Source of the DNA: OFTM382 sp964448185
Lineage (GTDB): Bacteria > Planctomycetota > Phycisphaerae > Phycisphaerales > UBA1924
Length of the DNA: 6,085 nucleotides
Reading direction: 5' to 3'
Assembly: GCA_964448185.1 (NCBI GenBank)
Contig: CAYUVO010000129.1
Coordinates: 1-6,085 of the forward strand
Under the pieces are notes generated by a model. It was not told where the DNA came from and searched no databases. It saw nothing but the letters and a program-made list of their open reading frames with translations. The position numbers and the translations under genes were made by a program. Numbering within the stretch: the stretch's first letter is position 1; each line of letters opens with the position of its first letter. Positions 1 to 5,252 of the stretch are shown piece by piece.

Positions 1-110
1 TCGAAAGCATGTAAGAGAGCGTCGCAGGGAGGTTATCTAAGGTTACAGGGCGTTGCGAGCGCAAGAAATGCCTAGAAGAACACAGGCAGGGAACGCGAGC
101 CACCGGATAA

Positions 111-187
111 GTCCCCCTCGCTTACACTCGGGGCTTGTAAGAAAGATAACAAGGCCCTCTCGCTTACACGAGGGGCTTGTAAAGAAA
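111..187. repeat. Two tandem copies of a palindromic intergenic repeat
   Basis: The core CGCTTACA...GGGGCTTGTAA starts at 119 and again at 161, a 42-base period; the 20-base cores from CTTACA to TGTAA differ at only two positions. Both copies can fold in two competing ways. CTTACA pairs with TGTAAG or TGTAAA downstream (121-126 with 136-141; 164-168 with 178-182). Alternatively the C-rich left arm pairs with the G-rich segment: in copy 2 this is a 7-bp stem (156-162 with 169-175, one G-T wobble), whereas in copy 1 only the CCCC/GGGG part survives. From general knowledge, similar GC-rich palindromes recur between genes in planctomycete genomes; I cannot confirm a family or copy number. Confidence 0.65.
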
Positions 188-200
188 AGCCCGAAGGGCC
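181..200 (-). terminator. Intrinsic terminator after frr
   Basis: Read on the minus strand, a short GC hairpin (GCCC, loop TTC, GGGC; bases 199 to 189) is followed directly by TTTTCTTT (188 to 181). It lies 45 bases past the frr stop codon, the expected place for the end of the pyrH-frr transcript. The stem is only 4 bp (5 with a G-T pair), so it is modest in strength. A second stem just before it (201-206 with 218-223) and the palindromic repeats after it could assist or protect the 3' end. Confidence 0.6.
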
Positions 201-244
201 ACGAGCTTGCGCGAAGGGCTCGTCAGAGCCATGACCGCCGGGTC

Positions 245-817
245 TCAGACTGCCATGATCTCCGCAGACTTGGCCTCGAACGCCTTGTCCATCTTGCCCT
301 CGTAGCTCTTGAGCAGCTCTTGGACTTCCTTCTTGAGCGAATCAATCTCGTCTTCGGGATAGTGCTTGCCCTCTTGCTTGGCGAGCGAGGTCGACGCCTT
401 GTTGGCGTCGCGCCGGGCGTTGCGGAGGACGACCTTCTGCTCTTCGCCGAGCTTCTTGGCCGTCGCGGCGAGCTGCAAGCGGCGTTCGCGGCTGAGCGTG
501 GGGATATTGATCCGCAGCGTCTTGCCCTCGGTCACCGGGTTGAGCCCAAGACCAGCAGCTTCGATCGCTTTGCGGATCTCGCCCAAGGCCCCGACGTCGA
601 ACGGCTTGACGAGAAGCTGAGTAGGTTCGGGGACACTGACCGCGGCGATCGCCTTGAGGTCGGTGGGCGAGCCGTAGTAATCGACCTTGAGGTATTCGAT
701 CAGCGAGGGCGACGCCCGGCCCGCTCGCAGGCCCTGGTACTCCTTGGAGAGGTAGTCCATGGCGTGGCTCATGGCCTCTTCGAGTTCGAGCAAGATGGTG
801 TCGGGATCGGTGCTCAT
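245..817 (-). CDS. frr: Ribosome recycling factor
   Basis: Encodes ribosome recycling factor, the cytoplasmic tRNA-mimicking protein that works with EF-G to split the post-termination ribosome and free it for a new round. The 190 residues match the usual length of about 185. Recognisable family motifs are LRAGRASPSLIE (30-41), the VDYYG segment (45-49), GLGLNP (89-94), the IPTLSRERR stretch (105-113) and RNARRDAN (132-139), which holds the conserved basic residues of the three-helix domain that contacts the ribosome. The helical arms and the small beta domain between them are both complete. The start is the ATG at 817, with AAGGAA six bases upstream (824-829). It follows pyrH by 64 bases with no terminator between them, so the two are probably cotranscribed, and an intrinsic terminator follows the stop. 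Confidence 0.97.
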   Translation of the reverse strand: MSTDPDTILLELEEAMSHAMDYLSKEYQGLRAGRASPSLIEYLKVDYYGSPTDLKAIAAVSVPEPTQLLVKPFDVGALGEIRKAIEAAGLGLNPVTEGKTLRINIPTLSRERRLQLAATAKKLGEEQKVVLRNARRDANKASTSLAKQEGKHYPEDEIDSLKKEVQELLKSYEGKMDKAFEAKSAEIMAV

Positions 818-881
818 GGCGTGTTCCTTGTCAAGTCAGTCAGGGGGCGAGATCGTAGGGTGAGCGTCTGGGCCGGGCGAG

Positions 882-1643
882 CTAATACGCCAGCACGAGC
901 GTGCCCACGCGTTCGCCGCTGACAACGCGACGGATCGAGTCGGGTTCGTTGAAGTCAAAGACAATCAGCGGGATCTTGTGCTCGCGGCACATCGCCAGAG
1001 CCGTCATGTCCATCACCCGAAGCTCACGATCGAGCGCTTCGCTAAACGAGAGCTGCTCGTAGCGGGTCGCGGTGGGGTCTTTCTTGGGGTCGGCGGTGTA
1101 CACGCCATCGACCTTGGTAGCCTTGAGCAGCACGTCGCAGTCGAGCTCGCGGGCACGCAGAGCCGCGCAGGTGTCGGTGGTAAAGAACGGGCTGCCCACG
1201 CCGGCTGCCAGGATCACGACCCGCTTCTTGGCGAGGTGCCGCAAGGCCCGAGCCCGGATAAAGGGCTCAGCGACCGAACGGACCTCGATCGCCGAGAGCA
1301 CGCGAGAATCCACCCCCTGTGCGAGCAGGGCTTCTTTGAGGGCCAGCGCGTTGATGATGGTCCCGAGCATGCCCATGTAGTCGGCGGTGGCTTGCTCGAT
1401 CTTGCCCGCCTCGGCGAGCTCGGCGCCGCGGATGATGTTGCCCCCGCCGACGACGACGGCCATCTCGGCACCGACATCGTGAGCCTCTTTGACACGTTGG
1501 CCGATGGTGGCCATGGCCTCCTGGCTGATCCCGAAGCCTCCGGGCTCACAAAAAGCCTCGCCGCTGAGCTTGAGGAGGACCCGTTTGGGGTTCTTGACGC
1601 GATCGGGAATGCTGGGCTGAGCTGCGGGCAAGTCGGCGGGCAT
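882..1643 (-). CDS. pyrH: UMP kinase (uridylate kinase)
   Basis: Bacterial UMP kinase of the amino-acid-kinase fold. It phosphorylates UMP to UDP with ATP in the cytoplasm, feeding pyrimidine nucleotide synthesis; the family is hexameric and allosterically controlled by GTP and UTP. Visible signatures in the 253 residues are KRVLLKLSGEAF (20-31), the glycine loop VVVGGGNIIRG (63-73), ADYMGMLGTIINALALKEAL (88-107), FFTTDTCAALRA (153-164) and KATKVDGVYTADPKKDP (174-190), all hallmarks of PyrH. I chose the ATG at 1643, which has GAAAGG at 1654-1659 and leaves a short 19-residue lead before the core. The frame stays open further upstream to 2042, but that part is low-complexity and runs under the divergent vWA gene, so it is unlikely to be translated. 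Only frr follows; rpsB and tsf, often upstream of pyrH, are not adjacent here. Confidence 0.96.
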   Translation of the reverse strand: MPADLPAAQPSIPDRVKNPKRVLLKLSGEAFCEPGGFGISQEAMATIGQRVKEAHDVGAEMAVVVGGGNIIRGAELAEAGKIEQATADYMGMLGTIINALALKEALLAQGVDSRVLSAIEVRSVAEPFIRARALRHLAKKRVVILAAGVGSPFFTTDTCAALRARELDCDVLLKATKVDGVYTADPKKDPTATRYEQLSFSEALDRELRVMDMTALAMCREHKIPLIVFDFNEPDSIRRVVSGERVGTLVLAY

Positions 1644-1736
1644 GGTCGGCGGACCTTTCGGAAGAATCGGACCCCAGCGGTAAAGACCCCAGAGTCGGGG
1701 CAACGCCGATGCGGTGTTGTGGTACCATAGACGATC

Positions 1737-1797
1737 GGGGGGTGCGAATAGGGGATGGCGGGGGCAGCAGGCGGGGGGGGGGATTCTGAGGCAGGGG
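1737..1797 (+). other. G-run cluster, possible G-quadruplex
   Basis: The plus strand has G-runs of 6 (1737-1742), 4 (1751-1754), 5 (1760-1764), 10 (1773-1782) and 4 (1794-1797), separated by gaps of 8, 5, 8 and 11 bases. The first four could form a four-tier quadruplex with loops of up to 8 bases. It lies between the two divergent genes, about 95 bases upstream of pyrH and 75 bases before the vWA start. Whether it acts in regulation or is only GC-rich drift is unknown. Confidence 0.4.
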
Positions 1798-1831
1798 CGG
1801 CAAGGAGGCTGCCCGAAGCACCTCACCACCA

Positions 1832-1871
1832 CGAACCCGATCGAACACGATCGAACCCGAACGAACCACGG
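1832..1871. repeat. Degenerate 10-base tandem repeat
   Basis: Four consecutive 10-base units, CGAACCCGAT, CGAACACGAT, CGAACCCGAA and CGAACCACGG, end exactly at the base before the chosen vWA start codon. The CGAACC core recurs at 1878 and 1890, inside the predicted first codons. A spacing of one helical turn could suit a DNA-binding protein, but simple slippage would look the same. Confidence 0.6.
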
Positions 1872-2903
1872 ATGCCACGAACCACCCCACGAACCCAGCA
1901 CTTCCCAAGGAAGTTTGCCCCTCGCGCCTACCGAGGCGGTGGTCAGAGCAGCGAGTCCCAACCGGATGATCGCCGGGTGCTCGGGCTGTTGAATGTCCGG
2001 GGCACGCTGGCGATCGGGCTGGCGATGTCGATTTCGTTTCACCTGTTATTGATGGTGTTCGCAGCGTTGATGCTCGTCAGCGGCGGGGGCAGCGGCCAAG
2101 GCGACCCTGAGCGTCCGCCGGGCGTGGTGGACCTTGCGGTGGTGACCGCGAGCGAACTCCGCGCGATGCAGAGCGATACGTCGCTGCCGACGGTGCCCGT
2201 GCCGACGTTCGAGCAGCCCGAAACCCAAGCGATGGAGAGCATCGAGCTGGCCGAGCTTGACACGACCCGTTCGGATGTTTCGCTCACCAAGCGAGCGATC
2301 GAGGGGCTCGGTGCGGGTGATCTGACGAGCGGTTCGGAGCTGGCAACCGGCGGCGGCGGCGAGGGCGGCGTGAGCTTCTTTGGCGCTGAGGCGGTGGGCA
2401 GGCGGATCGCGTATGTGATCGACATGAGCGGTTCGATGGCCTCGGGCGGCAAGATCGAAGCGGTGCAGGCCGAGATGGGCCGATCGCTCACCGAGCTGCG
2501 TCTGCCGATGGAGTTCTTTGTCGGGATGTACAACAGCGCCGGGTACCCGTTGCAAGGGTTCGAGGATTGGACGGGCGCAACGCCCGCGATGACCCGCGAG
2601 GCAAGGCGTGCGTTTGCCCATCGTGCGAGCGAGATTGGCGGCTCCACGTTGCCGGTGTACGCCTTCGAGATGGTCTTTAAACTCCGGCCGCTGCCTGATG
2701 CGATCTTCTTTATGACCGATGGCGATTTCAGCGATCAGGACCAATCAACCGTTCGGATCATCGCGCTCAACTCACAGCACAAGATCCCGATCCATTGCCT
2801 GACGTTTATCGACCGCTCAGCAGAAGCCCGGATGCGGCGCATCGCTGAGGAATCGGGCGGAACGTACACGCACATCGACGGCCTCAAACGGAGACGACGT
2901 TGA
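1872..2903 (+). CDS. Membrane-anchored vWA-domain protein with TonB-like N-terminal anchor
   Basis: A 343-residue protein. Residues 1-44 are basic and cytoplasmic in style. Residues about 45-69 form one membrane helix, giving an N-in, periplasm-out topology. Residues 70-170 are a linker with PTVPVP and a glycine-rich run. A von Willebrand factor A domain spans about 177-335. Its metal site (MIDAS) looks intact: DMSGS at 184-188, Thr259 in GGST, and Asp283 in MTDGD. The helix contains S-I-S-F-H (53-57), the same S-x3-H spacing used by TonB to contact ExbB/ExbD. vWA domains bind protein ligands through a divalent metal; the ligand here is unknown. It heads an operon with ExbB and two ExbD genes, so a transducer or sensor role is inferred. 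The start is uncertain: the ATG at 1872 lacks a clear ribosome site, an ATG at 1755 is in frame, and GTG at 1977 is possible. Confidence 0.85.
   Translation: MPRTTPRTQHFPRKFAPRAYRGGGQSSESQPDDRRVLGLLNVRGTLAIGLAMSISFHLLLMVFAALMLVSGGGSGQGDPERPPGVVDLAVVTASELRAMQSDTSLPTVPVPTFEQPETQAMESIELAELDTTRSDVSLTKRAIEGLGAGDLTSGSELATGGGGEGGVSFFGAEAVGRRIAYVIDMSGSMASGGKIEAVQAEMGRSLTELRLPMEFFVGMYNSAGYPLQGFEDWTGATPAMTREARRAFAHRASEIGGSTLPVYAFEMVFKLRPLPDAIFFMTDGDFSDQDQSTVRIIALNSQHKIPIHCLTFIDRSAEARMRRIAEESGGTYTHIDGLKRRRR
2890..2903 (+). promoter_or_regulatory. Ribosome site and TTGA stop/start overlap
   Basis: GGAG at 2890-2893 lies six bases before TTG at 2900-2902, which overlaps the vWA stop TGA at 2901-2903. This sets the start of the next gene and implies translational coupling. 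The same arrangement, including AAC after TTG-A, recurs at 4811-4824. Confidence 0.75.
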
Positions 2904-4000
2904 ACGCTCTGCAGTTGCCATTTCGAATCAGAAGCACCTCGGTAGTGGTGCTCGCGTGCTTGTGTGTGAGCCACGCATCGGCGCAGCTCGTGTTGCGGCA
3001 CGGCGAGCCTTCGCCGGTGGGCGACGTGGTTTCGGTGAGCCCGCAAGGCGTGGCGGTGGGTTCGCAGGCCGTGGCGCCGGTGCTCGTGCCGTGGGCAAGA
3101 GTGCTCAAAGCCGAGGGCTATGTGGGCGACTACGCAGAGCTTGCAGATCTCGCGTGGCGTGCTCCGCTGCGTGTAGCACGCGACGACACGCTGACCGCTG
3201 AGCCCATGTTCGAGCGATTGCTTGCATTGCTCGGCGAAGACACCGGCCCAACGACCACAGCGGCGTGGTTCGGCTTGATGCGGTGCCAGCAAGCGCGGGG
3301 CGCCAATGACCTCGCGATAATGAGCTGGTCAAGGTGGGTGGATGCGAAGGCGGATGCCGGCTCGCTTGCGATCTATCGTGCGCGCAGCACGGGTCGAAAC
3401 CGTGCTCGCATAGATCAGATCACCCAGCCCGCAGGTCCATTGCTGGTTGAGCTTGCTCCGGTGTGGCCTCGCAGCGCAGAGCCGACGGTGCTCGCGACAA
3501 GCGAGCAGGGCTCGATCACGACTCGCGGCGGGTTGTTGCTCGCGTGGTACCGATCGGCTGCAAGGATCGCTGCGGGTCTTACGCCCGAGTTTCCAGAAAC
3601 ATCGAGCGATGCAGCATCGAACGATCCGAGCGTACAGTTTGTGCGGGAGTGTGTGCTGGCGCAGTCGAATGACCGTCCTCGCAGCCGCGACGCGCGGGAG
3701 AAGCTCGTCCGTCGGCTCGAATCCGAGACGAGCGATTGGACACAGGCGTGGGCGCATGCCGCCATCGGGCGTTCGTTGATCCGTGAACAAGACCGAGCGC
3801 AGCGGGAGCTGGGTGTGGTCCATCTGCTGCATGTGCCGGCGCAGTGGGGCGTGGTGACGCCTGGGCTTGCTCGTATCACGCTCGCCGATGCAGCCAGAAC
3901 GCTCGAATCGTTGGGTGATTCCCGTGGCCGCGAAGCGGTCGAAGCAGAACTTCGTAGAGTACAACTCGCCAGCAATCCCTCAGAGGAGTCCTTTCCTTGA
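2900..4000 (+). CDS. Secreted helical protein of unknown function
   Basis: I do not recognise a family. The 366 residues begin with a signal peptide (hydrophobic 14-23, AxA at 26-28, probable cut before Gln29), so the mature protein should be periplasmic. VLAC at 17-20 resembles a lipobox but is imperfect. Residues 40-75 look like a small beta unit (GDVVSVSPQGVAV ... VPWARV). The rest is largely helical, with patterns suggestive of TPR-like helix pairs (about 102-150 and 260-355: FERLLALL, GLMRCQQARGANDLAI, AWAHAAIGRSLI, ADAARTLESLG). The start is TTG at 2900, chosen because GGAG sits six bases upstream and the signal peptide begins there. It lies between the vWA and ExbB genes and overlaps both, so it probably serves the same complex, perhaps as CpoB serves Tol-Pal; that comparison is inference only. 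Confidence 0.75.
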   Translation: MNALQLPFRIRSTSVVVLACLCVSHASAQLVLRHGEPSPVGDVVSVSPQGVAVGSQAVAPVLVPWARVLKAEGYVGDYAELADLAWRAPLRVARDDTLTAEPMFERLLALLGEDTGPTTTAAWFGLMRCQQARGANDLAIMSWSRWVDAKADAGSLAIYRARSTGRNRARIDQITQPAGPLLVELAPVWPRSAEPTVLATSEQGSITTRGGLLLAWYRSAARIAAGLTPEFPETSSDAASNDPSVQFVRECVLAQSNDRPRSRDAREKLVRRLESETSDWTQAWAHAAIGRSLIREQDRAQRELGVVHLLHVPAQWGVVTPGLARITLADAARTLESLGDSRGREAVEAELRRVQLASNPSEESFP

Positions 4001-4002
4001 TG
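3983..4002 (+). promoter_or_regulatory. Ribosome site at the exbB-like start
   Basis: GAGGAG at 3983-3988 precedes the sequence TTGATG (3997-4002), which contains the upstream stop TGA (3998-4000), a TTG (3997) and an ATG (4000) in the same frame. Spacing is 8 bases to TTG and 11 to ATG. Either start gives the same protein but for one residue. Confidence 0.6.
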
Positions 4003-4824
4003 CAACTTCCTTCTACTCATGGGCTGACGTTGACGCTTGCACAGGCCGCCGCCGATGCGCCTGTTGCGTCGCGTTCGTTGCTCGATTACATCGCCGATGG
4101 CCGCCAGGTCGGGTTTATCATCATCGGGCTTTCGATCACGGTGGTCGTGCTCATCATCGTCCAACTCGTTCGGCTTCAACGCGAACAGCTTGCGCCGGGT
4201 GAACAGGTCGCTCGCCTGGGCGAAGCGCTGCGTCGGCGTGATCTGGCAAGCGCTCTTGCGTACTGCCAGGACGAGGAGAACTCGTCGTTCCTGACGCGGG
4301 TGTTCGGCGCCGCGTTGTTGCGGGTCAGCCGGAGCCCCTTTGGCGGGCTTGAGCTGCGGACCGCGCTTGAAGAAGCGGGACAAGCACAGACCGCCCGGCT
4401 CTATCGAGGCGTCGATGCCATTGCGGTGATCGCATCGGTCGCGCCCATGCTGGGTCTGCTGGGCACGACGATCGGGATGGTCGGAGCGTTCGACACGCTC
4501 CGCAGCGGGGGGGGCGTCGCCAGGCCCGATCAGCTCGCCGGTGATATCTCCGTGGCTCTGATTACCACGGTGCTCGGGCTGATCGTGGCGATCCCCTCGA
4601 CGGCGGTGCATGCGTTCTTACGCAACCGGGTCGAATCGTTGGTGAGTTCGGTCGCCGAGATCATCGAAGATCTCGCAGCCATCATTGAAGCGGGTGGCGG
4701 GGCCGTCGCAGCGAATCCGCCCCAGCGTCCAGCCGCGCCCCCCACCCCAGCGGCTCCCCCCACCCCAGCGGCTCGCGCGCAAGCTACAGGTGGCGCGGGC
4801 GGCCCAACGGGGAGAAGCGGTTGA
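4000..4824 (+). CDS. MotA/TolQ/ExbB-family proton channel subunit
   Basis: The ExbB/TolQ-type core of an inner-membrane, proton-motive-force-driven motor; family members form a pentamer around a pair of ExbD/TolR helices. The 274 residues have a 35-residue N-terminal periplasmic lead, membrane helix 1 (about 38-57), a cytoplasmic segment (60-138), helix 2 (about 140-163, with APMLGLLGTTIGM at 149-160) and helix 3 (about 182-206, with SVALITTVLGLIVAIPS at 184-200). By my alignment Thr157 and Thr190 match the channel threonines of ExbB (Thr148 and Thr181 in E. coli). The C-terminal tail (about 232-274) is rich in Ala, Pro and Gly and includes a perfect PPTPAA duplication. ATG at 4000 is preferred; TTG at 3997 adds one residue. 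The gene overlaps its neighbours on both sides. Which of ExbB, TolQ or another branch it belongs to cannot be settled here, so no symbol is given. Confidence 0.92.
   Translation: MQLPSTHGLTLTLAQAAADAPVASRSLLDYIADGRQVGFIIIGLSITVVVLIIVQLVRLQREQLAPGEQVARLGEALRRRDLASALAYCQDEENSSFLTRVFGAALLRVSRSPFGGLELRTALEEAGQAQTARLYRGVDAIAVIASVAPMLGLLGTTIGMVGAFDTLRSGGGVARPDQLAGDISVALITTVLGLIVAIPSTAVHAFLRNRVESLVSSVAEIIEDLAAIIEAGGGAVAANPPQRPAAPPTPAAPPTPAARAQATGGAGGPTGRSG
4738..4773 (+). repeat. Perfect 18-base tandem duplication in the ExbB tail
   Basis: Two identical 18-base copies (4738-4755 and 4756-4773), each in frame and encoding PPTPAA. They sit in the low-complexity C-terminal tail, so copy number change would lengthen or shorten the tail without disturbing the channel. 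Confidence 0.9.
4811..4824 (+). promoter_or_regulatory. Ribosome site and TTGA stop/start overlap
   Basis: GGAG at 4811-4814 is six bases before TTG at 4821-4823, which overlaps the exbB-like stop TGA at 4822-4824. It decides the start of the first ExbD-like gene, and the layout copies that at 2890-2903. Confidence 0.75.
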
Positions 4825-5249
4825 ACTTCCTGACCAAGCGCAAACGCAAGTGGGGCGGGTTCGACATGACACCCATGATCGACGTGGTGTTTCAGTTGTT
4901 GATCTTCTTCTTGTTTACGAGCCGATTCACCGAGACCGTGCGCACGCCGATGGACCTGCCTCCGCAATCGGGCGACGGCGCGATCGATCAGCCCGCAGAC
5001 CTGATCGTCGAGGTGCTCGCGAAGGGAACACTGCTGATTGATGGCGAACCGACCACGCTTGCGGGCTTTGAGGCGAGGCTCGAAACGCTGATTCTTGAGT
5101 TCGGCGATCCGTCATTGGTCGAGGTGCTCGTGCGTGCCGATCAGACGGCTCGCTCTGGATCGGTCAACGAGGTCGTGTCGATCATGGCGGCGCGAGACGT
5201 GCGGTTGTGGCGTCTGGGCACCGCCGTTCCCCGCGGGGAGGAACCCTGA
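4821..5249 (+). CDS. ExbD/TolR-family biopolymer transport protein (first copy)
   Basis: ExbD/TolR-type stator partner of the ExbB channel, with one membrane helix and a periplasmic domain; 142 residues, the usual family size. The basic cytoplasmic start (MNFLTKRKRK) is followed by DMTPMIDVVFQLLIFFLF (15-32). Asp21 in TPMID matches the proton-carrying aspartate of ExbD (Asp25) and TolR (Asp23). The periplasmic part (about 40-142) shows the expected pattern: a beta strand LIVEVLAKG with LLIDGE, a helix around 80-94, strand VEVLVRAD and helix VNEVVSIMAARDV. The start is TTG at 4821, supported by GGAG six bases upstream and by its placement just before the basic N-terminus. It overlaps the channel gene by four bases and is followed after three bases by a second ExbD. 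Confidence 0.92.
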   Translation: MNFLTKRKRKWGGFDMTPMIDVVFQLLIFFLFTSRFTETVRTPMDLPPQSGDGAIDQPADLIVEVLAKGTLLIDGEPTTLAGFEARLETLILEFGDPSLVEVLVRADQTARSGSVNEVVSIMAARDVRLWRLGTAVPRGEEP

Positions 5250-5252
5250 GCG

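Larger units (their letters stand above)
1..244. other. Non-coding region downstream of frr
   Basis: No gene is supported here. Frames crossing this stretch have unlikely composition and the longest plus-strand one runs antisense into frr. The left part (1-110) shows only a small possible hairpin (TTGC at 53-56 with GCAA at 61-64) and nothing recognisable as tRNA or a gene end. The right part (111-223) is rich in structure: two copies of a palindromic repeat, the frr terminator, and a further stem formed by ACGAGC at 201-206 with GCTCGT at 218-223. Confidence 0.6.
1644..1871. other. Divergent intergenic region (pyrH / vWA gene)
   Basis: This spacer must carry the promoters of both the pyrH-frr unit and the plus-strand cluster. 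I could not find a convincing -35/-10 pair on either strand. What is visible: CCCC/GGGG hairpin at 1687-1700; a 7-bp hairpin on the plus strand at 1701-1719; the 8-base palindrome TGGTACCA at 1720-1727; five G-runs of 4 to 10 bases between 1737 and 1797; and a four-unit 10-base tandem repeat at 1832-1871. An open plus-strand frame starts at an ATG at 1755, but its codons are G-run and low-complexity, so I treat it as non-coding. Confidence 0.55.

Noticed and set aside
53..922. 289-codon plus-strand open frame across frr
   Set aside because: It is antisense to a clear frr gene and passes through palindromic repeats and a terminator.
978..1730. 250-codon plus-strand open frame across pyrH
   Set aside because: Antisense to the unmistakable pyrH; no motif of its own.
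1701..1760. Sigma-70 promoter candidates such as TATGGT (minus strand) and TTGTGG (plus strand)
   Set aside because: No partner hexamer at 16-18 bases spacing could be found for either.
1802..1808. AAGGAGG, a perfect ribosome-site sequence
   Set aside because: No ATG, GTG or TTG lies at a suitable distance in any useful frame, so it is probably chance in G-rich DNA.
1755..1871. Upstream ATG for the vWA protein
   Set aside because: The added 39 residues come from G-runs and the 10-base tandem repeat, with only GGGG directly abutting the ATG. Kept as a possibility, not preferred.
1644..2042. Long N-terminal extension of pyrH on the minus strand
   Set aside because: It would add 133 low-complexity Arg/Pro/Cys-rich residues and run antisense into the vWA gene. 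The ATG at 1643 has a ribosome site and fits the family length.
2951..2959. Lipobox-like VLAC in the secreted protein after the vWA gene
   Set aside because: Leu at the position two before Cys fits poorly, and a good signal peptidase I site (ASA before Gln29) lies just after it.
3415..4611. 398-codon minus-strand open frame opposite the ExbB and secreted-protein genes
   Set aside because: It is Arg/His/Pro/Ser-rich with no recognisable motif, and lies opposite well-supported genes. Long antisense frames are common in GC-rich DNA.
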